64,000 nt of DNA, taken from Sandaracinobacteroides sayramensis (GTDB lineage: Bacteria > Pseudomonadota > Alphaproteobacteria > Sphingomonadales > Sphingomonadaceae). Shown here in pieces: positions 55,507 through 63,181 of the stretch. The translations under genes and the position numbers were made by a program. The stretch covers positions 348,739-412,738 of the forward strand of contig NZ_JAKLSQ010000001.1 in NCBI RefSeq assembly GCF_022014495.1. The letters run 5' to 3'. Under the pieces are notes generated by a model. The model searched no databases. It was given only the letters and a program-made list of their open reading frames with translations, and was not told the DNA's origin. The first letter of the stretch is position 1. Each line of letters starts with the position of its first letter.

Positions 55507-56031
55507 GTGTCCCGTTTGATCAACCCAATCCTGGCCCTGCTGGCGCTGTCGACGATGGTCGGGGCGCAGCCGGTTCCGGCCAAAGCCCCGGAAGGCGCGG
55601 CCGGCGCCGGTGATGCGCAACTGGGATTCGATCTGCGGATACTTCTTTCCCAAAAGGCCGCCGAAGACCTCGCACGGCGCGGCGAAGGCATAATCGTCAG
55701 CGCGAACTATTATGGCACCCCCATGGTCGCGGCCCGGCGCCACGCCAATGCGGCAGGCATGATCGATCTGGGGGAGGAAACCCGGACGTTGTCGAAGCCG
55801 CCCGGCTCCGTGCGCCTGACCGGAGACCCGGTCGACCGGAAGAAGATCGGCTGGCTGCAGGAGCCGCCGATGGTGAATGTGAACATATTCACCGCGCGCC
55901 GAAGCAGCCCCGACAATCTGATCTCATGCGATTTCATCGACGGGCCGGTCGCGCGGGTCGCGGGGCGGACGACGACGCTCACCTGCAGCCTGATAGGCGA
56001 AAACCGCGAAGTCTCCCTTTATCCGCGATAG
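55507..56031 (+). CDS. Secreted protein of unknown function
   Basis: 174 aa from GTG 55507. Signal peptide LINPILALLALSTMVGAQP. The mature part is mixed alpha/beta with two Cys (about residues 138 and 160) that could form a disulfide, and the phrase IIVSANYYGTPMVAARRHANAAG. No family recognised. The alternative GTG at 55471 (with GGAGG 5 bp upstream) adds 12 residues of basic n-region and is equally possible. It precedes the membrane protein gene by 13 bp. Confidence 0.6.
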   Translation: MSRLINPILALLALSTMVGAQPVPAKAPEGAAGAGDAQLGFDLRILLSQKAAEDLARRGEGIIVSANYYGTPMVAARRHANAAGMIDLGEETRTLSKPPGSVRLTGDPVDRKKIGWLQEPPMVNVNIFTARRSSPDNLISCDFIDGPVARVAGRTTTLTCSLIGENREVSLYPR

Positions 56032-56044
56032 CCCGACGACGCGC

Positions 56045-56653
56045 ATGACCATGCCCCTGACCCAGCCCGATCCGAACGACATTCATGACCTCTTCGTCCA
56101 CATCCGGTTGCTGATCGGCGTCATATTGGGCTTGTCGATCGGGCGTCTTTTGCAAGGCATCGCCAACATTATCGAACATCCGCGGGCGAAGAAGCTGTGG
56201 TGGGTGCATCTGGGCTGGGTGGCCTGGGCCATCTTCTTCGTCATCAGCTTCTGGTGGTGGGAGTTTCATCTCAGCCAGATCGGGAACTGGACGATCTGGA
56301 AATATTTCTTCCTGTTCGGATACTCCGGCCTTTATTTCCTCGTCTGCGCCATTCTCTTTCCTTCTTCGCTGGAGGGCTATGACGGCTATCAGGACTATCT
56401 GATCTCCCGCAGGCGCTGGTTCTTCGGCTTCATCGCGGCGATTACGGTCTTCGACCTGGGAGACGGCCTGCTGAAGGGGGCCGACTATCTGACCGCGCTG
56501 GGGCCGCGCTACGCCTTCCACATCGCATGGCTGCTGGTTCTGGCGATCGCCGGCGCGCTGACACGCCGGCCGGCGGCACATGCGGCGATCCTGATCCTGG
56601 CGCTGACCGAACTGCTGGGCTGGTCGTTCCACGCCTATGACCGGCTGTTCTGA
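56045..56653 (+). CDS. Polytopic membrane protein of unknown function
   Basis: 202 aa, no family recognised. About six hydrophobic segments (about 18-38, 52-75, 82-104, 125-143, 157-172, 176-195), rich in Trp and Phe. The N-terminus PNDIHDLFVHIRLLIGVILGLSIGRLLQGIA is likely the first membrane segment. It follows the secreted protein gene by 13 bp and precedes the SDR by 56 bp, so the three may be one transcript. Confidence 0.65.
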   Translation: MTMPLTQPDPNDIHDLFVHIRLLIGVILGLSIGRLLQGIANIIEHPRAKKLWWVHLGWVAWAIFFVISFWWWEFHLSQIGNWTIWKYFFLFGYSGLYFLVCAILFPSSLEGYDGYQDYLISRRRWFFGFIAAITVFDLGDGLLKGADYLTALGPRYAFHIAWLLVLAIAGALTRRPAAHAAILILALTELLGWSFHAYDRLF

Positions 56654-56709
56654 ATCCGCGGGCCAGCCGGCGATCACCCGCCCATATTCTGGCAAAGGAG
56701 CTTGTTGAA

Positions 56710-57483
56710 ATGACGGATCACAGCATCAAGGGGAAGGCCGTTCTCATCGCCGGCGGCGCGAAGAATCTGGGCGGACTGATCGCCCGGGACTTCGCCGGAC
56801 ATGGCGCGCGCGCGATTGCCATCCACTACAACAGCCCTTCGGCCAAGGCCGAAGCGGAGGCGACCGTGGCCGCCATCGAGGCGGCGGGCGCCAGGGCCTT
56901 CGCCTTCCAAGCCGATCTCTCCACGGCGGGCGCCATGGAAAAGCTGTTCGCGGACGCGAAGGCGGCGCTTGGCGGCATCGACATCGCCATCAACACGGTC
57001 GGCAAGGTTCTGAAGAAGCCGATCGCCGAAGTCAGCGAGGCCGAATATGATGAAATGAGCGCGGTGAATGCCAAGGCCGCCTTCTTCTTCCTGAAGGAGG
57101 CCGGAAAGACGCTTGACGACAATGGCCGGATCTGCACGCTCGTCACTTCGCTGCTGGGGGCCTACACGCCATTTTACGCCAGCTACGCCGGCACCAAGGC
57201 GCCGGTCGAGCATTTCACCCGCGCCGCTTCCAAGGAGTTCGGCGATCGCGGGATTTCGGTGACGGCGATCGGCCCCGGGCCGATGGACACGCCCTTCTTC
57301 TATCCGGCGGAAGGCGCAGAGGCGGTCGCCTATCACAAGACGGCCGCGGCCCTGTCCAGGTTCACCCCCACGGGCCTCACCCATATCGAGGATATCGTGC
57401 CCTGGATCCGCTTCCTGGTGACCGACGGCTGGTGGATGACCGGCCAGACGATTCTGGTGAACGGCGGCTACACCACGAAATAA
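56710..57483 (+). CDS. Short-chain dehydrogenase/reductase (SDR)
   Basis: 257 aa NAD(P)-dependent oxidoreductase. The cofactor motif is GGAKNLGG instead of the usual TGxxxGxG; INTVGK replaces the NNAG motif; the active site has Ser in VTSLLG and YAGTK (YxxxK). The C-terminal WMTGQTILVNGGYTTK is standard for the classical family. AAGGAG lies 8 bp before the ATG. Substrate unknown. Ends convergently with the TonB receptor. Confidence 0.85.
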   Translation: MTDHSIKGKAVLIAGGAKNLGGLIARDFAGHGARAIAIHYNSPSAKAEAEATVAAIEAAGARAFAFQADLSTAGAMEKLFADAKAALGGIDIAINTVGKVLKKPIAEVSEAEYDEMSAVNAKAAFFFLKEAGKTLDDNGRICTLVTSLLGAYTPFYASYAGTKAPVEHFTRAASKEFGDRGISVTAIGPGPMDTPFFYPAEGAEAVAYHKTAAALSRFTPTGLTHIEDIVPWIRFLVTDGWWMTGQTILVNGGYTTK

Positions 57484-57494
57484 GCCGCCTGCGG

Positions 57495-57526
57495 GGCGCC
57501 GGATGCACGAGCCTGCATCCGGCGCC
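57495..57526. terminator. Stem-loop between SDR and TonB receptor genes
   Basis: A 13-bp perfect stem (57495-57507 with 57514-57526) around CGAGCC, between convergent stop codons. No T-tract, so it may stabilise transcripts or act with a factor. Confidence 0.6.
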
Positions 57527-57530
57527 GCTG

Positions 57531-59900
57531 TCAGAAGCTGACCTTGCCGGTGACCCCATAGGTGCGCGGATCGCCCAGCACGCCGATGTAGGGCGAAACC
57601 GGATTGGCGGGGCCGACCCCCACGAAATAGGTCTTGTCGAACAGGTTCCGGCCCCAGACATTCAGCGACCAGCGGCCATCCGCCGCGCGGATGCCCAGGC
57701 CGGCGTTGGTGAGGCCATAAGCCTCCTGCCGCCCATATTCGGAGAAGGGGTTGGAGAGGTTGACCGCCGACCGATAGGTCTGGTTCGCGAAGCCCGTGAT
57801 GTGGAGCGCGCTCGAAATCGGCACATCCGCGTCGAGGCTGACCTGCCCCGACCATTTGGGCGCTCCGACCACCCGTTCCCCCGACCAGTCGACATAGGTG
57901 GGGGCGCCCGGATATTGCGCCTCTACCGGCGAGGGGCCCTTCTCATAGGAGACGTAGCGCGCGTCGTTGAAGGCGCCATTGGCCGAAAGGCTGATGCCCC
58001 GGGCCAGCGAGACCTGGCCTTCCAGTTCCACCCCGCGCAGCCTGACCTTGCCGACATTGCCGAGATAGCTGCCCAGCGCCAGCCGGTTCGGGTCCACCTG
58101 CGTCGCCTGGAAATTGGTGATGTCGTTCCAGTAAAGATTGGCATTGAGGAAGCCGACGCCCGGGAAGCTTGCCTTCACCCCCGCTTCGTAGGCGGTCGAT
58201 TTTTCCGGATCGATCAGCAGCGGCTTGCCGGGCGTCGCCGACAGGTTGGCGGCGCCGGATTTCTCGCCGTGGCTCACGGAGGCGTAGAGTAGCACATCGT
58301 CCGACAGCTTGTAGGACGGGTTGACGAGCCACGACCAGCCGGTCGTGGTATGGGAATCCGCCAGACGGAAATTGCCGGCCAGCGCCGGGGTGGTGCCGCC
58401 AAAGGAGGCGAGGACGGCGGCGCGGGCAGGCGCGAGCGCCGCGAGCGGGCCGACCAGCGGCGTGCCGCCGAAGCTCCGGCCGAGGTTGATGGCGGATTTC
58501 GCCTCCCGCGAGAGGCGCAGGCCGAGCGTCAGGTCGAACCTGTCCGTCGCATGCCATGTGCCCTGCCCGAAGAGGGCCGAGCTTTCGATCTTGGCCGAGC
58601 CGCGCTGCTGATATTCCACCCCATCCAGTACCAGCGGCAGCAGATAGGCCGGCGGCAGCTGGCCGGTCAGGAACCATCTGGTGGCGTCGGACTGGAAGAG
58701 GGAGCGGTTGTTGGAAACCAGATCCTCGTAAAGGTAGAAGGCGCCGACCTGATAATCGACCGTCTGGCCGGTGGGGGAAGCGAGGCGGATCTCCTGCGAA
58801 TATTGGTCGACGTCGACGTCGAACCCGGCGCGCAGGATGGAGAAGGGTGAATTGTCGCTGTCGTTCTTGGGGCGGAAGCGCAGCTGTCGCCAGGCGGAGA
58901 CGGAAGTGATGCTGTGATCGCCCAATTGCACGTCGAACTGGTTGGAAATGCCCCAGACCTTGCTGGAAATCCGCTCCTGCGTGTTCACATTGGCGTTCTG
59001 CGGATAATCGTAGCTGGGCGTGAAGCCGAAGATGGTTTGCAGCTTGCGCTCCCAGCTCGCGGCGCGGACCGTGCCATTGGTGAAGTTGTTGGCATCGGCG
59101 AACGGCGGGTAGAAATTGTTGTATTCGTTGGTTTCGTAACGCTCGACGATCAGCCGGTTGGTGAAGGTCGGCAGCTCCAGCAGCAGTTGCCCGCGCAGCG
59201 CCCAGCGGTTCACGTCCAGGAACTTCTGGCCGTCATAGGCGTTGGTGATCCAGCCGTCCGACTTGTCGCGATAGCCGGTGATGCGGAACGCCAGCCTGTC
59301 CTTGATGATCGGGCCGCTCACATTGCCGCGCAGTTGCCAGCGGCCGAAATTGGCGTAGCCGGCCTCCACCGTCGCCTCCGGCTCGAAGCTGGGCTTCTTC
59401 GTGGTGATGATCAGCGCGCCGATAGTGGTGTTCTTGCCCAGCAGCGTGCCCTGCGGGCCGCGCACGAGTTCCACATTTTCCACATCCACGAAGTCGAGCC
59501 AGGAGAAGCCGACATGGGTGTAGAACACATTGTCGACGATGAGGCCGACGCCCGATTCCGCGCCGTCGTTGTTGGCGTTGCCGCCAAGGCCGCGCACATA
59601 GAGGCCGGACACGCGGGTATTCTGCTGCACCGCGCCGAAATTGGGCAGCTTGGCGGAAAAGTCCGATACGCGGTTGATCTGCTGCCGGGCCAGCGTGTCG
59701 CCGGAAATGGTGGAAATGGCCACCGGCACGTCCTGCAGCCGCTCGTCGCGCTTGCGCGCGGTGACGACGATCTCCCCGCTGGAAGCGGCCGTCACCTCGG
59801 CGTCCGCATCCGCTTCCGCCTGCGCGGGCATGGCGAGCACGCCCAGCCCGGCGATCAGCGCCGAAAGGCTCGATTGAACCGTGAACCCCTTTTTTCGCAT
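57531..59900 (-). CDS. TonB-dependent outer-membrane receptor
   Basis: 789 aa. Signal peptide 1-28; a TonB-box-like GEIVVTARKRDERLQDVPVAIS (about 42-63); plug domain about 55-165 with LPNFGAVQQ, VYVRG-like GLYVRGLGG and ENVELVRGPQGTLLGKNTTIGALIITTKKP; then the 22-strand barrel to residue 789, ending VTGKVSF with the terminal Phe. The IVVTARKR and VELVRGPQGTL phrases are those of the iron-siderophore-type and catabolic receptors common in sphingomonads; the ligand is unknown. AAGGGA precedes the ATG at 59900. Confidence 0.93.
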   Translation of the reverse strand: MRKKGFTVQSSLSALIAGLGVLAMPAQAEADADAEVTAASSGEIVVTARKRDERLQDVPVAISTISGDTLARQQINRVSDFSAKLPNFGAVQQNTRVSGLYVRGLGGNANNDGAESGVGLIVDNVFYTHVGFSWLDFVDVENVELVRGPQGTLLGKNTTIGALIITTKKPSFEPEATVEAGYANFGRWQLRGNVSGPIIKDRLAFRITGYRDKSDGWITNAYDGQKFLDVNRWALRGQLLLELPTFTNRLIVERYETNEYNNFYPPFADANNFTNGTVRAASWERKLQTIFGFTPSYDYPQNANVNTQERISSKVWGISNQFDVQLGDHSITSVSAWRQLRFRPKNDSDNSPFSILRAGFDVDVDQYSQEIRLASPTGQTVDYQVGAFYLYEDLVSNNRSLFQSDATRWFLTGQLPPAYLLPLVLDGVEYQQRGSAKIESSALFGQGTWHATDRFDLTLGLRLSREAKSAINLGRSFGGTPLVGPLAALAPARAAVLASFGGTTPALAGNFRLADSHTTTGWSWLVNPSYKLSDDVLLYASVSHGEKSGAANLSATPGKPLLIDPEKSTAYEAGVKASFPGVGFLNANLYWNDITNFQATQVDPNRLALGSYLGNVGKVRLRGVELEGQVSLARGISLSANGAFNDARYVSYEKGPSPVEAQYPGAPTYVDWSGERVVGAPKWSGQVSLDADVPISSALHITGFANQTYRSAVNLSNPFSEYGRQEAYGLTNAGLGIRAADGRWSLNVWGRNLFDKTYFVGVGPANPVSPYIGVLGDPRTYGVTGKVSF

Positions 59901-59941
59901 ATCCGTCCCTTTTCGGATCTCATGTTCCAATCCGACAGATA

Positions 59942-59958
59942 TCTATTGTTTCAATAGA
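59942..59958. promoter_or_regulatory. Candidate operator before the TonB receptor gene
   Basis: TCTATTG (59942-59948) and CAATAGA (59952-59958) form a perfect 7-bp inverted repeat around TTT, about 42 bp before the receptor start, in an AT-rich stretch. The binding protein is unknown; the AraC pair are candidates, though AraC proteins more often use direct repeats. Confidence 0.5.
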
Positions 59959-60098
59959 GAATTTAGGGAGACAGTTTTGATTGGAGCGCCAGAACCCGTG
60001 CTTGCCTTGCCCTCATGCCCACTTCCGGGGCAGGCTGAACGGTCGGGCCGGGGCCGGACCTTCCAGGCTGCGCAGCGCCCTCGATGGGAATCAGGGTT

Positions 60099-60446
60099 TC
60101 AGTCCAGTTCCTTCGGCACGTCTTCATCCCCTTCCGTGCGGTCGCGATAGAGGGCGGCGCGGGCCAGCAGCATCAGCGTGACCGGGGTTGTCAGCGTCAG
60201 GAAAAGGGCGATCAGCACTTCATGGATCACCGCCCGCCCCTCCAGCACCGAGAAGCAGAGGATGGAGGCAACGAGGATCCCGCCCGCCCCCAGCGTAGAG
60301 CCGAGCGTCGGGGCGTGGACGCGCTGGTAGAAGGATTTGAGCCTCAGCAGGCCGATCGAGCCGATGGCGGTGATGCTGGCGCCGGTCAGCAGCAGCAGCG
60401 CCGTCAGGATCGCGGCCCAGAGCGGCAGGTCCGGGGCCTCGGTCAT
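60099..60446 (-). CDS. mnhG: Monovalent cation/H+ antiporter subunit G
   Basis: 115 aa small subunit with three transmembrane segments (about 10-30, 43-62, 68-90). The GSIGLLRLKSFYQRVHAPTLGSTLGAGGI motif is diagnostic of MnhG/MrpG/PhaG. It is the last gene of the antiporter operon; its ATG overlaps the mnhF stop by 4 bp. Confidence 0.93.
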   Translation of the reverse strand: MTEAPDLPLWAAILTALLLLTGASITAIGSIGLLRLKSFYQRVHAPTLGSTLGAGGILVASILCFSVLEGRAVIHEVLIALFLTLTTPVTLMLLARAALYRDRTEGDEDVPKELD

Positions 60447-60727
60447 TCGATCACCTCGCCGCGCATCAGGAATTTGGAAAGCGCGACCGTGCCGGTGAAA
60501 CCCAGCATGCCGATCACCAGCGCCGCTTCGAAATAGAGCGTCTGCCCCGACTGGATCCCGAAGGTGACCAGCAGCAGCATGGCGTTCACATAAAGCGTGT
60601 CCAGCCCCAGCACCCGGTCCTGCGCGCGCGGGCCGATCACCACGCGCCATGTGGCGCAGGCCATGGCGAAGCCCAGGATCAGCTGCGAGATGGTGATGGA
60701 CCAGCCCAGCAGAAGCGTGGCGCTCAT
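60443..60727 (-). CDS. mnhF: Monovalent cation/H+ antiporter subunit F
   Basis: 94 aa with three transmembrane segments. RVVIGPRAQDRVLGLDTLYVNAMLL and MLGFTGTVALSKFLMRGEVIE match MnhF/PhaF. ATG at 60727 overlaps the mnhE stop by 4 bp. Confidence 0.92.
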   Translation of the reverse strand: MSATLLLGWSITISQLILGFAMACATWRVVIGPRAQDRVLGLDTLYVNAMLLLVTFGIQSGQTLYFEAALVIGMLGFTGTVALSKFLMRGEVIE

Positions 60728-61215
60728 TCGAAAATCTCCATCAGCAGGCGTTCGTAGCGCTCTTTGATCAGCTCGACCCAATGGTCGGGATCGACGAAGT
60801 CGAGCACATGCAGCAGCAGAAGGTTCCGCGACCGGTCATATTGCACCCAGAGCGTGCCCGGAGTGGCGGTGAGGATGATGGCCAGCACGCCGAGGCCGAA
60901 GCGGTCGCGCATGTCGAGCGGGATCTGCAGGAAGCCGGAACGGATATGCTGCCTCTGCCCCTGCAGGATGATGCGGCCGACGGCGAGGTTCGAACGGAAG
61001 ATGTCCTGAAGCACCACCAGCGGAAGCCGCAGCATGGCCATGCCGAAGCGGATGTTCGCGGTTTCCGGCTGCAGCGCCGACATGGCGTTGGTGGCGATCA
61101 GCGCCACGAGGCAGCCGAGCAATATCTGCCCCGGGGATATGGACTGCATCAGCAGCAGCCACATCACCAGCAGCGCGAGGCCGAAAAGGGGATAGGGCAG
61201 GATGCGCTTCATCAT
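60724..61215 (-). CDS. mnhE: Monovalent cation/H+ antiporter subunit E
   Basis: 163 aa. Two to three N-terminal transmembrane segments, then a soluble domain with PLVVLQDIFRSNLAVGRIIL and LAIILTATPGTLWVQYDRSRNLLLLHVLDFVDPDHWVELIKERYERLLMEIF, typical of MnhE. The start overlaps the mnhD stop; ATG 61212 is an alternative one codon in. Confidence 0.92.
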   Translation of the reverse strand: MMKRILPYPLFGLALLVMWLLLMQSISPGQILLGCLVALIATNAMSALQPETANIRFGMAMLRLPLVVLQDIFRSNLAVGRIILQGQRQHIRSGFLQIPLDMRDRFGLGVLAIILTATPGTLWVQYDRSRNLLLLHVLDFVDPDHWVELIKERYERLLMEIFE

Positions 61216-62840
61216 GGCGCCACCTCTCCCACGGACTTGCCGATGGGCGCCAGCACGGAATCGGAATAGACGGCGCGGTCGGAGAGGTCGCGCACCGTGT
61301 CCTCCATGAAGGTCATCGCCGGACCGGCCCAGATCATCAGCGCCAGGCAGGCGGAAAGCAGGATGGCGATCGGCACCGCCTCCAGCACGCCGAGCGCCGG
61401 GGTCTGGGTTTCGTCGGGCGTCCAGATGAGGTCGATTCCGGCGCGCACGCAGGCGATGAGCGCCGCCAGCCCGGAGGCGAGGATGAGGCCGATGAACCAC
61501 CAGGAGGAAGTCTCCATCGTCGCCCGCTCGGCGAGGATGCCGTCGATCATGGCGAATTTCGCGATGAAGCCCGAAAGCGGCGGCAGGCCGGACAGCAGCA
61601 GGGCGCAGAAGGCGAAGCCGCCGCCGATGATGGCGAGCGTCGCCGGGATGACGACCCCGATCTCGTTATCCTCTTCCTCGGCCAGCGCGCCCAGATATTC
61701 GTCCTCGAACACCGGTTCCGAAGTCGAGCCTTCGCCTTCCTCGACACTGCCGCGTTCCACCAGTTCGACGATCAGGTAGAAGGCGGCGATCGCCAGCGTC
61801 GAGCTGACGAGATAGAAGAGCGCGCCCGCCAGCACCCGGTGGCTGCCGGTGCCGATGGCGGCGAGCAGCGTGCCGGACGACACCAGCACATAATGGCCGA
61901 CGAGCCCGGTCAGCGTGGAGGCGGAGAGGATTCCGACGGCGCCGAAAGCGATGGTCGCCATGCCGCCGATCAGCAGCCAGTCGTTGGCGAAGCTGGCGGC
62001 GAGGCCGGCCTGGTCCCCGAAGAGCAGCATGGAAAGGCGCAGGATGATATAGACGCCGACCTTGGAGAGCATGGCGAACATCGCCGCGATCGGCGGGGCC
62101 GCCGCCGCATAGGTGCGCGGCAGCCACAGGCCCAGCGGCCACATGCCCGCCTTCACCAGGAAGGCTATGCCGAGGATCGCCGCCCCCGCCTCCAGCAGCA
62201 TCACATCCTCCGGCGGGACATTGGGGATGCGCATGGCGAGATCGGCCATGTTGAGCGTGCCGGTGACGCCGTAGAGCAGGCTGACGCCGATCAGGAACAG
62301 CAGCGAGGTGGCCACATTGATGGCGATGTAATGCAGCCCGGCGCTGACGCGCGGCTGTCCGGAACCATGCAGAACCAGCCCGTAGGAGGCGGCGAGGAAA
62401 ACCTCAAAGAAGACGAAGAGGTTGAAGAGATCCCCCGTCAGGAAGGCGCCGTTCAGCCCCATCAGCAGCAGCAGGAACAGGGCATGGAAGCGCGGCCCCG
62501 ACCTGTCCCACCGCGCCAGAGCGTAGAGGAGCGAGGTGAAGCCCAGCACCGAAGTCAGCAACAGCATCAGCGCCGAAAGCCGGTCGACGACCAGCACGAT
62601 GCCGAAGGGCGCGGCCCAGTCCCCCAGCCGGTAGGTGCCGACCCAAGGCTGCAGCGGCCCGCCGGCGAGCGTCTGGTAGAACAGCACCGAGGCGATCAGC
62701 ACAAGCAACGCCGTGGTGGCGAGGCCGAGGCTGCTCCTGAGGCGAAGCCGGCGGTCGTGCAGCAGCAGCATCACCGCGCTGGCGACCAGTGGCAGCACGA
62801 TCGGCAGGACGACGAGATGCTGCATCCATCCGCCCGTCAC
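61212..62840 (-). CDS. mnhD: Monovalent cation/H+ antiporter subunit D
   Basis: 542 aa. Large membrane subunit related to complex I NuoL/M/N, with about 14 transmembrane segments; FFEVFLAASYGLVLHGSG, HYIAINVATSLLFLIGVSLLYG, KAGMWPLGLWLPRTYAAAAPPIAAMFAMLSKVGVYIILR and GLPPLSGFIAKFA carry the conserved charged residues of the ion pathway. An acidic loop (about 400-430, rich in Glu) is an insertion. GTG start overlaps the mnhC stop (GTGA). Confidence 0.93.
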   Translation of the reverse strand: MTGGWMQHLVVLPIVLPLVASAVMLLLHDRRLRLRSSLGLATTALLVLIASVLFYQTLAGGPLQPWVGTYRLGDWAAPFGIVLVVDRLSALMLLLTSVLGFTSLLYALARWDRSGPRFHALFLLLLMGLNGAFLTGDLFNLFVFFEVFLAASYGLVLHGSGQPRVSAGLHYIAINVATSLLFLIGVSLLYGVTGTLNMADLAMRIPNVPPEDVMLLEAGAAILGIAFLVKAGMWPLGLWLPRTYAAAAPPIAAMFAMLSKVGVYIILRLSMLLFGDQAGLAASFANDWLLIGGMATIAFGAVGILSASTLTGLVGHYVLVSSGTLLAAIGTGSHRVLAGALFYLVSSTLAIAAFYLIVELVERGSVEEGEGSTSEPVFEDEYLGALAEEEDNEIGVVIPATLAIIGGGFAFCALLLSGLPPLSGFIAKFAMIDGILAERATMETSSWWFIGLILASGLAALIACVRAGIDLIWTPDETQTPALGVLEAVPIAILLSACLALMIWAGPAMTFMEDTVRDLSDRAVYSDSVLAPIGKSVGEVAP

Positions 62841-63181
62841 GGCTGATCCTCCTCGCCGTCGACATGGTCGGTGTTGGTAAGCCCGCGCGAGGCGAGCAGC
62901 ACCACCAGCATCAGCGCCGTGGTGGCGAAGGAAATGACGATCGCCGTCAGCACCAGCGCCTGCGGAAGCGGATCGGTGTAGGCGGCCGGGTCCACCGCGG
63001 CGCCCTTGGTGAGGATGGGCGGAGCGCCGACGCGCAGCCGGCCCATCGCCAGGATGAACAGGTTCACCGCATAGGAAAGCAGCGCCAGCCCGATCACCAG
63101 CTGGAAGGTCCGCGGGCGCAGCAGCAGCCACACCCCCGAGCCGGTCAGGACGCCGATGGCAAGCGCCATTATGATTTCCAT
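62837..63181 (-). CDS. mnhC: Monovalent cation/H+ antiporter subunit C
   Basis: 114 aa NuoK-like subunit with three transmembrane segments: ALAIGVLTGSGVWLLLRPRTFQLVIGLALLSYAVNLFILAMG and DPLPQALVLTAIVISFATTALML with the conserved membrane glutamate/lysine region. ATG overlaps the end of the preceding gene by 1 base. Confidence 0.92.
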   Translation of the reverse strand: MEIIMALAIGVLTGSGVWLLLRPRTFQLVIGLALLSYAVNLFILAMGRLRVGAPPILTKGAAVDPAAYTDPLPQALVLTAIVISFATTALMLVVLLASRGLTNTDHVDGEEDQP

